Positions 1 to 8,410 of a stretch of 64,000 bases of DNA are shown here, one piece after another. This stretch comes from Acidobacteriota bacterium. Its GTDB lineage: Bacteria > Acidobacteriota > Thermoanaerobaculia > UBA5066. Each line of letters opens with the position of its first letter. The stretch's first letter is position 1. Location: contig JAKOVQ010000019.1 of the NCBI GenBank assembly GCA_029781975.1, positions 61,968 to 125,967 of the forward strand, in the 5' to 3' direction. Position numbers and translations under genes: made by a program. The notes below the pieces were generated by a model. That model saw only the letters and a list, made by a program, of their open reading frames with translations, was not told where the DNA came from and ran no database searches.

Positions 1-837
1 GTGGGGGTCCTGATCCGGTCGATCGGCACCGATTCGAACCGCCTCCCGCACACCGGGGTGATGGAGTACGCGGAGGGGGTGCCGAAGGTCCCGGCGGCGG
101 CGCTCTCGGGCCCCGACGCGGACCTCCTCGCGCGGACGCTGCAGACGGGGCGGCCGGTCCGGGTCCGGCTCGTCCTGGGCTGTCACGACGAGCCGGACGG
201 GGTCTCGGCCAACGTGGTCGGCGACGTGCCGGGACGCGAGAGGCCCGAGGAGATCGTCCTCCTCGGCTGCCACCTCGACTCCTGGGACCTCGGGACGGGC
301 GCGATCGACGACGCCGCCGGGTGCGGCATCGTCATCGAGGCGGCGCGGCTCGTCGCCGCGAGCCCCCGCCGGCCGCTCCGGACGGTCCGCGTCGTCCTCT
401 TCGCCGACGAGGAGAAGGGCGGGGCCGGCGGGCGGGCGTACCCGCGCGCCCACGCGGCCGAGCTCCCGCGGCACGTGGCCGCCTTCGAGGCCGACAGCGG
501 GACCGGGCGCCCCCTCGGCCTCGGCTGGACCGCCGGGCCTCTCGCCGAGCCGTTCCTGGCGCAGGTCGCCGAGCTCCTCGCCCCTCTCGGCGCCGGCCGG
601 CTGATCCCCGGGGGCGGGGGGGCGGACGTCTCGCCGCTGCGCGGCGCCGGGGTCCCGCTCCTTGGGCTCGACCAGGAGACGACGACGTACTTCGACGTCC
701 ACCACACGGCCAACGACACCTTCGACAAGATCGACCCGGAGGCGCTCGCGAAGGACGCCGCCGCCCTGGTCGCGGCCGTCTACGCCGTCGCGGACGCTCC
801 GGCGCCCCTCCCGAGGATCCCGCCGAAGGCCCCTTGA
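1..837 (+). CDS. M28 family zinc peptidase (C-terminal part, cut by window edge)
   Basis: This is the catalytic half of an M28 aminopeptidase/carboxypeptidase-Q-like exopeptidase. The frame is open from base 1, so the true start, and probably a signal peptide and PA-type region, lie upstream. The M28 zinc ligands are recognisable in order: CHLDSWD (His and Asp), AIDDAAG (bridging Asp), ADEEKGG (catalytic Glu and zinc Glu), FEADSG (Asp), and a final His in FDVHHTANDT. These families remove single residues from peptide ends, usually outside the cytoplasm. The stop codon lies inside the -35 hexamer proposed for the next gene, csoR, so the two are probably transcribed separately. The exact substrate cannot be told from this fragment. 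Confidence 0.9.
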   Translation: MGVLIRSIGTDSNRLPHTGVMEYAEGVPKVPAAALSGPDADLLARTLQTGRPVRVRLVLGCHDEPDGVSANVVGDVPGRERPEEIVLLGCHLDSWDLGTGAIDDAAGCGIVIEAARLVAASPRRPLRTVRVVLFADEEKGGAGGRAYPRAHAAELPRHVAAFEADSGTGRPLGLGWTAGPLAEPFLAQVAELLAPLGAGRLIPGGGGADVSPLRGAGVPLLGLDQETTTYFDVHHTANDTFDKIDPEALAKDAAALVAAVYAVADAPAPLPRIPPKAP

Positions 838-862
838 CGGGCGGCGGCGGGGTCTATACCCT
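834..862 (+). promoter_or_regulatory. Putative csoR-copA promoter
   Basis: TTGACG at 834-839 is followed after 15 bases by TATACC (855-860), or after 17 bases by TACCCT (857-862). The predicted transcription start falls at about 867-871, on or just before the ATG at 871. That would make csoR leaderless or nearly so. The -35 overlaps the stop codon of the upstream peptidase gene. Confidence 0.5.
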
Positions 863-872
863 TGGGGGGTAT
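856..872 (+). promoter_or_regulatory. CsoR-type operator overlapping the csoR start codon
   Basis: A perfect inverted repeat, ATACCC-N5-GGGTAT, covers the proposed -10 region and the first two bases of the ATG at 871. The AT-flanked C-run/G-run layout resembles known copper-CsoR operators such as that of Bacillus copZA. Binding here would block RNA polymerase directly and give copper-relieved autoregulation. Confidence 0.65.
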
Positions 873-1167
873 GGTACACGCCTCCGCCCGCCACGGCTCC
901 CCTCCCGAAGACGTCCTCCCGCGCCTCTCCCGGATCGAAGGGCAGGTCCGCGGCATCGCCCGGATGGTCGAGGAGAAGCGGTGGTGCCCCGACGTCCTGA
1001 CGCAGATCTCCGCGGTGGAGGCGGCGCTCGCCCGCGTCAAGGAGCGGCTCCTCGAGGGCCATCTCGACCACTGCGTCGCCCGGATCCTCGCCACGGGCGA
1101 GGCGTCCGAGAAGAAGGCGGTGGTGGCGGAGGTCCTCGAGACGCTCAAGCGGGCGAACCCGAGGTGA
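871..1167 (+). CDS. csoR: CsoR-family copper-sensing repressor
   Basis: This 98-residue protein of the DUF156 (CsoR/RcnR) family is an all-helical tetrameric repressor released from DNA when Cu(I) binds. The family core RLSRIEGQVRGIARM is at residues 18-32. The Cu(I) triad is present with family spacing: Cys39, His64 and Cys68 (compare Cys36, His61 and Cys65 in mycobacterial CsoR), which argues for copper rather than nickel or formaldehyde sensing. The ATG at 871 is preferred over a TTG at 862, because the TTG lies inside the operator palindrome and neither start has a true ribosome binding site. copA follows after 8 bases, so the pair forms a repressor-exporter operon. Confidence 0.92.
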   Translation: MVHASARHGSPPEDVLPRLSRIEGQVRGIARMVEEKRWCPDVLTQISAVEAALARVKERLLEGHLDHCVARILATGEASEKKAVVAEVLETLKRANPR

Positions 1168-1175
1168 GGTGAATC

Positions 1176-3527
1176 GTGTCCACGAACGGTCTCCCGTCGC
1201 TCTCCGCGCTCCCGTCCCTCCCCGCGGCCGCATCTCCCGGCGGAGCCGCGCCGCCGCCCGCCTTCGACGCGGGCCCGACCGTCGACCTCACCGTCGGCGG
1301 GATGCACTGCGCCTCCTGCGTCGCCCGGATCGAGAAGGCGCTCCAGGCGGTCCCCGGCGTCTCGGTCGCGGCGGTCGACCTCGTCTCCGGCCGCGCCCAC
1401 GTCCGCCTGAAGGCGCCCGGGTCCTCCGGCGCCCTCCCGCCGCCCGAAGCGCTCGTCGCCGCGGTGAAGGACGCCGGGTACGACGCCGCGATCGTCGCGG
1501 CCGGCGCCGAGCCGGCCGCGGAGGCCGACGCGGAGCAGGCCGAGCGGGCGGCGCGCCTCGCCGACCTGAGGGGGCGCCTCGCCGTCGCCCTCGCGGTCGC
1601 GCTCCCCGTCGCGGCGCTCTCGATGCTGGACGTGACGTTCCCCGGCCGGAACGGCCTCTTCCTCGTCCTGACGGCGGTCGTCCTCGGCTACTCCGGGCGC
1701 GACTTCTTCGTCTCGGGACTTTCGGCCGCGCTCCGCGGGGCGCCGGACATGAACTCCCTCGTCGCCCTCGGCACGGGGACGGCGTTCCTGACGTCGGCGG
1801 CGGCGACCGTCGCCCCGGCGCTCTTCGCGGCGCACGGCGCCCACGCGCCGGTCTACTACGAGGCCGCCGTCGTCGTCGTGGCCCTCGTCCTCCTCGGCCG
1901 CTTCCTCGAGGAGCGGGCGAAGGGGAAGGCGGGGGAGGCGATCCGCAGGCTCGCGTCGCTCGGCGCGCGGACGGCCCGCGTCGTGCGCGGCGGGGCGGAG
2001 ACAGAGGTCCCGGCGGAGCGCGTCGCGAAGGGCGACCTCCTCCGGGTCCTCCCCGGCGAGAGGGTGCCGGCGGACGGCGTCCTCGTCGAGGGGACGACGT
2101 CCGTCGACGAGTCGCTCGTGACGGGCGAGTCGCTCCCGGTCGACAAGGCGCCCGGCGACCCGCTCCTCGGCGGGACGCTCAACGGGGAGGCGGCGGTCCT
2201 GGTCCGCGCGACCCGCGTCGGGCGCGAGACGGCGCTCGCGCAGGTGATCCGCCTCGTCCGGGACGCCCAGGCGGCCAAGGCGCCGATCCAGAGGCTCGCC
2301 GACCGGATCGCCTCGGTCTTCGTCCCCGTCGTCGTCGCCATCGCGATCGCCTCCTTCGCGGCGTGGTTCTTCCTGGGACCCGAGCCGCACCTCCTCCGGG
2401 CGCTCGTCGCGGCGACCGCGGTCCTCCTGATCGCCTGCCCCTGCGCCCTCGGGCTCGCCACCCCGATCGCGCTCCTCGTCGGGACGGGCCGGGGCGCCCA
2501 GATGGGGCTCCTCGTGAGGAACGCGGAGGTGCTGGAGAAGGCCGAGGGGATCACCGACGTCGTCTTCGACAAGACGGGGACGCTGACGGTCGGTCGACCC
2601 CGGGTGACGGGCGTCCATCCGTCCGCCGGGACCTCCGAGGGCGAGCTCCTCGCCGTCCTGGCCGCCGTGGAGTCGGGATCGGAGCACCCGCTGGCGCGCG
2701 CCGTCCTGGCGGCGGCGGAAGAGCGGTCGGTGGCGGCCCCGCGCGCCGCGGGGGTCCGTGCGGTCCCCGGGGGCGGGGTGACGGGGACCGTCGACGGCGT
2801 GGAGGTCGTCGCGGGCTCGGAGGCGTTCCTCCGCTCGCGCGGGATCGGGACGCCGGCCGAGCTTCTCTCGAAGTCCGATGGCGGGACGCTCGTCCTGGCG
2901 GCGCGCGGCGGGGCGCTCCTCGGGGCGCTGACGGTGACCGACCCGGTGAAGCCGGGGGCGCGCGAGGCCCTGCGGGACCTCGCGGCGCGGGGGCTTCGCC
3001 TCCACCTCCTGAGCGGGGACCGGAAGGCGGCGGTCGACGCCGTCGCGCGCGAGGTCGGGCTCCCCGAGGAGAACGTGATCGCCGGGCTCACGCCGGCCGA
3101 GAAGGTCGCGCGGGTGAGGGCCCTCCACGCCGGCGGCGCCCGCGTCGCGATGGTGGGCGACGGCCTGAACGACGCCCCGGCCCTCGCGGCCGCCGACCTC
3201 GGGATCGCCATCGGCACCGCGACCGACGTGGCGCGCGCCGCCTCGGACGTGACGCTGGTGGGCGGCGCCCTGTCCGGCGTCGGGACGGCCCTCTCGCTCG
3301 CGAAGGCGACCCTGACGAACATTCGCCAGAACCTCTTCCTCGCCTTCGTCTACAACGTCGTCCTGATCCCGGTCGCCGCCGGCGTCCTCTACCCCTTCAC
3401 CGGCTGGACCCTGAACCCGATGCTCGCCGGGGGGGCCATGGCCCTCTCGTCCCTCAGCGTCGTCACCAACGCCCTGCGCCTCAGGCGCTTCGGCTCGGCG
3501 CCGCGAGCTCGCCCCGCACGACCGTGA
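1176..3527 (+). CDS. copA: Copper-translocating P1B-type ATPase
   Basis: This 783-residue inner-membrane pump exports Cu(I) at the cost of ATP. An N-terminal heavy-metal domain carries GMHCASC (Cys45, Cys48) after a Pro/Ala-rich leader. Next come the actuator motif VTGES, the transmembrane CPC motif (Cys421-Pro-Cys423), the phosphorylated Asp465 in DKTGT, the nucleotide-domain SEHP motif and GDGLND near 661. The C-terminal MxxSS-type helix is also present. All P1B-1 hallmarks are intact, and the length is normal for a pump with one metal-binding domain. The GTG start has a GAGGTGA ribosome site overlapping the csoR stop. The last 47 bases overlap the convergent PhzF-like gene. Confidence 0.97.
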   Translation: MSTNGLPSLSALPSLPAAASPGGAAPPPAFDAGPTVDLTVGGMHCASCVARIEKALQAVPGVSVAAVDLVSGRAHVRLKAPGSSGALPPPEALVAAVKDAGYDAAIVAAGAEPAAEADAEQAERAARLADLRGRLAVALAVALPVAALSMLDVTFPGRNGLFLVLTAVVLGYSGRDFFVSGLSAALRGAPDMNSLVALGTGTAFLTSAAATVAPALFAAHGAHAPVYYEAAVVVVALVLLGRFLEERAKGKAGEAIRRLASLGARTARVVRGGAETEVPAERVAKGDLLRVLPGERVPADGVLVEGTTSVDESLVTGESLPVDKAPGDPLLGGTLNGEAAVLVRATRVGRETALAQVIRLVRDAQAAKAPIQRLADRIASVFVPVVVAIAIASFAAWFFLGPEPHLLRALVAATAVLLIACPCALGLATPIALLVGTGRGAQMGLLVRNAEVLEKAEGITDVVFDKTGTLTVGRPRVTGVHPSAGTSEGELLAVLAAVESGSEHPLARAVLAAAEERSVAAPRAAGVRAVPGGGVTGTVDGVEVVAGSEAFLRSRGIGTPAELLSKSDGGTLVLAARGGALLGALTVTDPVKPGAREALRDLAARGLRLHLLSGDRKAAVDAVAREVGLPEENVIAGLTPAEKVARVRALHAGGARVAMVGDGLNDAPALAAADLGIAIGTATDVARAASDVTLVGGALSGVGTALSLAKATLTNIRQNLFLAFVYNVVLIPVAAGVLYPFTGWTLNPMLAGGAMALSSLSVVTNALRLRRFGSAPRARPARP

Positions 3528-4311
3528 CCGCCCGCCCCGTCAGGCGGACGCGCTCCCCGCGGCACGACACCCGGACGACGCCCCCCCGCCGGGAGGCCTG
3601 GTAGCCGACGAGGTCGGCCCTGCCGAGCCTGCCGGCCCAGTAGGGGCCGAGCGCGCAGTGGGCCGACCCGGTGACGGGGTCCTCCGGCACCCCGCAGGCG
3701 GGGGCGAAGAAGCGGGAGACGAAATCGTAAGGGCCCGCGGAGGCGCGAGCGGTGACCATGATCCCGCGGACCGGGAGGCGGGCCAGGGCGCCATGGTCGG
3801 GGCGGAGCGACCGGACATCGGCCTCGGAGGGGAGCTCGAGGAGGATGTCGAAGCGGGACCGTCCGACGTAGAGGGGGGCCGTCTCTCCCGGCAGCCCGAC
3901 GGCAGCGGCGAGCCCTTCCGGGAGCTCGGACGGAGAGGCGGGCGTGGCCGGGAAGTCGAGCGTGATCGCCGCGTCGGATCCGCTTCCCGTCCTCGTCGCG
4001 GTGAGCCGTCCGCTGCGGGTCTCGAAGAGGGCCGGCTCGTCCGGGGCGAGACGCCCCGTCTCCCAGAGGACGTGCGCCGAGGCGAGCGTGGCGTGGCCGC
4101 AGAGGTCGACCTCGACCTCCGGGGTGAACCAGCGGAGCCGGAAGACCTCGCCCTCCGGGAGGAGGAACGCGGTCTCGGCCTGGTTCATCTCGCGGGCGAC
4201 GTTCTGGCAGACGTCGTCGGGGAGGGGCGAGGAGAGGAGGCAGACCCCTGCGGGATTGCCGGCGAAGGGGCGGTCGGCGAAGGCGTCGACGAGGAAGAGC
4301 GGGAGTCCCAT
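3481..4311 (-). CDS. PhzF-family isomerase-like protein
   Basis: This 276-residue protein has the diaminopimelate-epimerase-like fold of the PhzF family. Diagnostic segments are FAGNPAGV near the N-terminus, NQAETAF (containing the catalytic Glu of characterised PhzF proteins), DLCGHATLAS, and near the C-terminus GVPEDPVTGSAH. The family includes the phenazine isomerase PhzF and many proteins of unknown substrate. There are no phenazine genes nearby, so no specific reaction is assigned. The ATG at 4311 is chosen over an upstream frame extension because MGLPLFLVDAFADRPF matches the family N-terminus. There is no Shine-Dalgarno, but TATCGT lies 6 bases upstream, suggesting a leaderless message. 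The gene converges on and overlaps copA. Confidence 0.9.
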   Translation of the reverse strand: MGLPLFLVDAFADRPFAGNPAGVCLLSSPLPDDVCQNVAREMNQAETAFLLPEGEVFRLRWFTPEVEVDLCGHATLASAHVLWETGRLAPDEPALFETRSGRLTATRTGSGSDAAITLDFPATPASPSELPEGLAAAVGLPGETAPLYVGRSRFDILLELPSEADVRSLRPDHGALARLPVRGIMVTARASAGPYDFVSRFFAPACGVPEDPVTGSAHCALGPYWAGRLGRADLVGYQASRRGGVVRVSCRGERVRLTGRAVTVVRGELAAPSRSA

Positions 4312-4317
4312 GCCGGG

Positions 4318-4323
4318 ACGATA
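4318..4323 (-). promoter_or_regulatory. Putative -10 element for leaderless PhzF-like gene
   Basis: TATCGT on the minus strand ends 6 bases before the ATG at 4311, and no ribosome binding site lies between. No convincing -35 hexamer is visible. Confidence 0.4.
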
Positions 4324-4425
4324 AGCTCGGGGAGCCGGGGTTCGGGAGGGGGGAGCCCTTCTCCCCGACCAAGGGCCTCGGGCCCGTGAGACGCCCCGGA
4401 GGTCCTGCGAGCGATAGGAGCCGGC

Positions 4426-4635
4426 ATGAGCAAGCTGATTCCCATCAACGAGCATCCCGTGGAGCGAGGGCTCCGGGTCGTCCTGGGCCTCGTCCTCGTC
4501 GGCCTCGCCGCCACGAAGACGGTGGGGGCGTGGGGCTGGATCGGGCTCCTCCCGATCGTGACCGGGCTCGTCGGGAGCTGTCCGGTCTATACGCTCCTCG
4601 GTCTCTCCACCTGCCCGTCGAAGAAGCCGGCCTGA
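4426..4635 (+). CDS. Small DUF2892-type membrane protein
   Basis: This 69-residue protein has the DUF2892 signature: an N-terminal NEHPVERGLRVVLG stretch, one or two hydrophobic segments (about residues 16-33 and 38-58), and a C-terminal CPVYTLLGLSTCPSKK motif with two cysteines. The family is found free-standing and fused to rhodanese domains (as in YgaP), and is sometimes tied to sulfur or thiol metabolism. Its role here is unknown. An AGGAG ribosome site precedes the ATG. The gene lies between divergent and unrelated neighbours and appears monocistronic. Confidence 0.85.
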   Translation: MSKLIPINEHPVERGLRVVLGLVLVGLAATKTVGAWGWIGLLPIVTGLVGSCPVYTLLGLSTCPSKKPA

Positions 4636-4764
4636 CGGCAGCGGGCGGGCGAAGGGCCTCGTCCGCCTACGTTAGCATCGGCCGAGGACCGTTCGACGTG
4701 AGCTCCGCTGGCCGCCGCCGCCCCCGCGCCGCGCGGGGCGGCCCCTTCTCCGGGCGCCCGGCCC

Positions 4765-4790
4765 GTAACCTTCGGGATCCCCGTCCGTCT
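4765..4790 (+). promoter_or_regulatory. Candidate ECF-type autoregulatory promoter
   Basis: GTAACC at 4765-4770, 15 bases, then CGTCT at 4786-4790 resembles the AAC -35 and CGTC -10 elements typical of many ECF sigma factors. It lies just upstream of an ECF sigma gene, as expected for autoregulation. The predicted start of transcription is within a few bases of the GTG at 4799. Confidence 0.4.
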
Positions 4791-4798
4791 CAGGGAGC

Positions 4799-5407
4799 GT
4801 GAGGGCCTTGCGGGCAGTCGGACCGGAGGCGGACCCCGAACGGCACGTCGACGACGCCGCCCTCCTGGACCGGGTCCGCCGGGGCGACCCCGCGGGCGCA
4901 GAGGGGCTCTTCGACCGCTACGCGGGACCCCTCCTCGGCTTCACGGAGCGGATGCTCGGCGTGAAGGCCGAGGCCGAGGAAGTGACGCAGGACGTGTTCG
5001 TCAAGATGATCTCGCGCGCGGACCAGTACGACGGGAGGGCGTCGGTCTCCACGTGGCTCTTCGCCATCGCGGCCAACGCGTGCCGGGACCGGCTCCGGAG
5101 CTCCTGGAGGACCACCTCGGTCCCTCTCGAAGGGGTCCCGGAGCCGAAAGGGACGGACGAGGCGGTCGAGGGGGGGCTCCTCGAACGGGAGCGGCGGCAG
5201 CTGGTCCGGTCGGCGCTCGCCCGGCTGACGCCGGAGCAGCGCGAGGTCCTGGTCCTCGCCCGGTACCGGGGGATGCCGTACGCCGACATCGCCCGCGCGC
5301 TCGGGATCAGCGAGGGGGCGGTGAAGACCCGGGTCTTCCGGGCCCTGGAGACGCTGAAGAAGCTGTTCGCCGAAGGAGGGTCGTCATGGAATGCCGCGAG
5401 GTCCTAG
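4799..5407 (+). CDS. ECF-family RNA polymerase sigma factor
   Basis: This 202-residue sigma-70 family protein is built only of regions 2 and 4, as in extracytoplasmic-function sigma factors. Region 2 (about residues 20-95) includes AEEVTQDVFVKM and STWLFAIAANACRDRLR. Region 4 (about 130-190) includes LTPEQREVLVLARYRGMPYADIARALGISEGAVKTRVFRAL, the -35-binding helix-turn-helix. The next gene overlaps its 3' end by 22 bases and encodes a zinc-finger anti-sigma factor, so this is a co-translated sigma/anti-sigma pair. The GTG start follows a weak GGGAG. The signal it responds to is unknown. Confidence 0.93.
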   Translation: MRALRAVGPEADPERHVDDAALLDRVRRGDPAGAEGLFDRYAGPLLGFTERMLGVKAEAEEVTQDVFVKMISRADQYDGRASVSTWLFAIAANACRDRLRSSWRTTSVPLEGVPEPKGTDEAVEGGLLERERRQLVRSALARLTPEQREVLVLARYRGMPYADIARALGISEGAVKTRVFRALETLKKLFAEGGSSWNAARS

Positions 5408-6369
5408 AGAACGTCGTCGCCCGGCTGGCCGGCGAGGAGATCGGGGATCGCGCCCGTGCCGTCGACGAGCACCTCGACGGATGCGCGGCGTGCCGCGGGG
5501 AGCGCGAGCTCCTCGAGGCCTCCTGGGAGAGGCTCGGGGACGCGGCCGGCGACCCGGAGGCGACGTCCCGCTACCGCGAGCGGACCCTGGGCCGGATGGA
5601 CGAGGCGCTCCGCCGCTCCACCGCCTCGAACGTCGTGTCCCTCCGCCCGCGCTCGCTCTGGCGGCCCCTCCTGCAGGTTGCGGCCCTCCTCGTGACCGGG
5701 GTCCTGGGGTGGACCCTCGCGCGGGTGGCGGCCGTCCCGCGGGCGGCGACGCCGGTCCTCCCCGCGTCGACGACCGTCGCGCTCCTCCCCGAGCGTCACG
5801 TCGACGTCTCGCGGGCTTCCCTCGACCTTTCCGGGAGCCCGCGCCTGGCGAACGTGGCGTTCACCCCCGCCGAGGCCGGCGGCCGGCTCGCGGTCTCCTT
5901 CGACGTGACGACGCGCTACACCGTGGTCGGCCGTCCGGACGACGCGGGGGTCGCCTCGCTCCTCGCCTACGTCGTCTCCGAAGGGTCGGCGACGGAGGGA
6001 GTCCGCGGGAAGGCGCTCGACGTCGTGGCCCGCGAGCTGAAGGGGCCGGCCGCGGCCTCCCCCGAGATCGTCTCGGTCCTCGCGGAGACGCTGACGAGGG
6101 ACAGGAATCCCGGCGTCAGGAAGAAGGCCGCGGAGGCCCTGGTCCAGCTGCCCCCGTCCGCGACCGCCCGCGATGCCTTCGCGCGGGCCCTGAAGAGCGA
6201 CACGAACCCGGCGATCCGGATGCTCGCCGTCGAGGGGCTGGCCAGGGCGGCAACGGAGCTCCGGGACCCCGTGTCGATCGAGACCCTCCGCGAGAAGGCC
6301 GTCGACACGGGCGAGGCGGGAGCGGTCCGGGTCCGTGCGGCCTCGGCGCTGCGCGGGATCAAGCTGTAG
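5386..6369 (+). CDS. Zinc-finger anti-sigma factor with HEAT-like repeats
   Basis: This 327-residue membrane anti-sigma factor begins with a ZAS-type zinc-binding domain: Cys3, then His29-x3-Cys33-x2-Cys36, with a helix able to hold the sigma factor. A single transmembrane segment is at about residues 94-115. The outer part contains a beta-rich stretch and then, from about residue 200, helical repeats of HEAT type (RGKALDVVARELKG, VRKKAAEALVQLPP, IRMLAVEGLARAA). HEAT repeats usually bind proteins, so the outer domain may sense a partner. The ATG has a GGAGGG ribosome site and overlaps the sigma gene. The fusion of ZAS and HEAT-like parts is less common than a bare anti-sigma domain. Confidence 0.88.
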   Translation: MECREVLENVVARLAGEEIGDRARAVDEHLDGCAACRGERELLEASWERLGDAAGDPEATSRYRERTLGRMDEALRRSTASNVVSLRPRSLWRPLLQVAALLVTGVLGWTLARVAAVPRAATPVLPASTTVALLPERHVDVSRASLDLSGSPRLANVAFTPAEAGGRLAVSFDVTTRYTVVGRPDDAGVASLLAYVVSEGSATEGVRGKALDVVARELKGPAAASPEIVSVLAETLTRDRNPGVRKKAAEALVQLPPSATARDAFARALKSDTNPAIRMLAVEGLARAATELRDPVSIETLREKAVDTGEAGAVRVRAASALRGIKL

Positions 6370-6421
6370 CGTGACCTCCGCCGCCGCCGCGCGTCCCTAG
6401 GGTATGAGCACGGAGACCACG

Positions 6422-8404
6422 ATGAACAGACCGGCCCTCCCCAGCCCGGCCGCCGCGAGGCGGCGCGCCCTCCTCTGGACGCTCCTGATCGCGGCCTTCC
6501 TCGTCCTGACGCTGGCCCTTCCGGTCCACGCCGAGAGGCTCGGAGCGCGGGCCACGAGGACCGACACCTTCGGCGCGGCCGGACCGGTGAAGGCGCTCTC
6601 GATCGACGGCGTCGAAGGCGACGTCGAGGTCGCCGCCGGCCCCGCCTTCTCGGCCACGGTCGAGGTGACCGTCCGCGCGGACACCGCCGCCCGGGCGAAG
6701 GAGACGCTGGCCGCGACGAAGATCTCCTTCGAGAACAGTGGCGGGGAGCTCTCGCTCGCGACGCTCGAGCCGGGAGCGCGGCTCTCGCGCACCACGGGAC
6801 GGCACCGCCTGAGCGTCTCGCACGACGGCGACCGTCGGTGGCAGGTGGCGGCGCGCTACCGGGTGACGGTCCCGGCGGACGCCTCGGTCGAGGTCTCGGT
6901 CGTCAACGGCGACGTCCGGACCCGATCGCTCTCCGGCGGCCAGCGGCTGAGCTCGGTCAACGGGCGCGTCACCGCGGACGAGGCCCGGGGGGGGCTCTCG
7001 CTGAGGACCGTGAACGGAAGCGTCGAGGGGACCCTCGCGGCCCTGCCGCGGCAGGGGACCGTCGCCGGCGAGACGGTGAACGGCTCCGTCCTCCTCCGCC
7101 TCCCCGCCGGCGCGGCCTTCCGCCTCAGGGCGCAGACGATGAACGGCGACATCGCCTCCACCTTCCCCTTGCCGCCGCGCGCGTCGGAAGAGGGCGACGA
7201 CGAGGAGGGGGGCGTGAGCGAGGAGCGCGCGCTTCGCGAGGCCGCTCGGGAGAAGGAGCGCGCCGAGAGGGCCCGCGAACGGGCCGAGCGCGCCCGCGCC
7301 CGCTCCGAGAGGGACCGTGCCCGCTCCGAGAGCCAGGGGGAGGGCCCGGAGCGGACCGACGAGGAGTGGGACCGCGCATGGGCCGAGTACCGGCGCGAGA
7401 TGGAGTCCTTCAACCGCCAGATGGCCGCCATGAGCCGGGAGATCGCGCGGTCGGTCCGCCGCAGCCTGAACCGCTCGTACGAGGGGAGCGTCAAGGGGGG
7501 CGGCCTCGAGGTGAAAGCGAGCACGATCAACGGCCGGGTCGTCGTCCTCGCGGACGGGACCTCGGAGAAGGACGCGAAGTCGCTCGTCCCGGCCAGGGAT
7601 CGCGACTCCGTCCGCGTCGGGGTGGTGCCCCCCGTCCCGCCGGTCCCGCCCGTTCCTCCGGTCCCGCCGGCGCATGCCGTCGGCGGGGCCCACGGCCTCT
7701 GGCGCGGCGGCGCCGACGAGGGGTCGATCGTCCAGGGGGACGTCCAGGGCGACTTCACGGTCACGCTGCCGACGGGAGACGTCACGGTGGGGAACGTCTC
7801 GGGCCGCGCGAAGGTGAGGACCCAGTCGGGCGACGTGAAGATCGCGTCGGCCGGCAAGGGGGCCGACCTCTCCTCCTCCGGGGGCGAGGTCCGGATCGAC
7901 AGGGTCACCGGCGGCCTCGAGGCGACGTCGATGGGCGGAGACATCGTGGCGGGCGACGTGTCGGGTGACGCGACGCTCACCACCCTCGGGGGTGACATCC
8001 GGGTCGGGTCGTGCCGGGGGACGGTGAAGGCCAAGACCGCCGGGGGCGACATCGACCTGAAGAAGGTCACCGGAAGCGTCCGCGCCGAGACCGCGGGGGG
8101 GACGATCCGCTGTCAGGTCGCGGCGGCCCAGGTCCCGGCCGGCATCGACCTCTCGACCGGCGGGGGCGACGTGACGCTGACGCTGCCCGCCAACTTCAGG
8201 GGCGACCTCGACGTGAAGGTCCACGCGGTCGACTCCGACGACCAGGCGATCGTCTCCGACTTCCCGGAGGTCGCGGTCGTGAGGAAGGGGACCGCGGCCT
8301 TCGGGACCGCCCGCGCCGAGGGGAGGCTCAACGGCGGCGGAGCCAGGGTCACGATCCAGGCCACGTCGGGGACCGTGCGGATCAAGAGGGGCCCGGCGGC
8401 CTGA
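6422..8404 (+). CDS. Exported DUF4097 beta-repeat protein
   Basis: This protein of about 660 residues has a hydrophobic N-terminal signal segment (TLLIAAFLVLTLALPVHA). Two DUF4097-type beta-repeat regions follow, each built from short turns such as VNGDV, VNGRV, GGDI and GGDV, and probably forming a parallel beta solenoid. Between them lies a very charged Arg/Glu/Ala helix (nt about 7210-7340) likely to be a coiled coil, and a run of five Val-Pro-Pro units (nt about 7630-7670). The ATG at 6422 has GGAG 6 bases upstream; an ATG at 6404 in the same frame directly follows a TAGGGT element. It follows the sigma/anti-sigma pair and may be a target or partner. DUF4097 has no settled function. Confidence 0.85.
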   Translation: MNRPALPSPAAARRRALLWTLLIAAFLVLTLALPVHAERLGARATRTDTFGAAGPVKALSIDGVEGDVEVAAGPAFSATVEVTVRADTAARAKETLAATKISFENSGGELSLATLEPGARLSRTTGRHRLSVSHDGDRRWQVAARYRVTVPADASVEVSVVNGDVRTRSLSGGQRLSSVNGRVTADEARGGLSLRTVNGSVEGTLAALPRQGTVAGETVNGSVLLRLPAGAAFRLRAQTMNGDIASTFPLPPRASEEGDDEEGGVSEERALREAAREKERAERARERAERARARSERDRARSESQGEGPERTDEEWDRAWAEYRREMESFNRQMAAMSREIARSVRRSLNRSYEGSVKGGGLEVKASTINGRVVVLADGTSEKDAKSLVPARDRDSVRVGVVPPVPPVPPVPPVPPAHAVGGAHGLWRGGADEGSIVQGDVQGDFTVTLPTGDVTVGNVSGRAKVRTQSGDVKIASAGKGADLSSSGGEVRIDRVTGGLEATSMGGDIVAGDVSGDATLTTLGGDIRVGSCRGTVKAKTAGGDIDLKKVTGSVRAETAGGTIRCQVAAAQVPAGIDLSTGGGDVTLTLPANFRGDLDVKVHAVDSDDQAIVSDFPEVAVVRKGTAAFGTARAEGRLNGGGARVTIQATSGTVRIKRGPAA

Positions 8405-8410
8405 CGGGGG

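Noticed and set aside
862..870. TTG at 862 as the csoR start.
   Set aside because: It lies inside the operator palindrome and has no ribosome site; the ATG at 871 fits the family N-terminus and the promoter position.
7624..7675. The Val-Pro-Pro coding repeat as a CRISPR-like or mobile repeat.
   Set aside because: It is a short in-frame codon repeat inside a gene, with no spacers.
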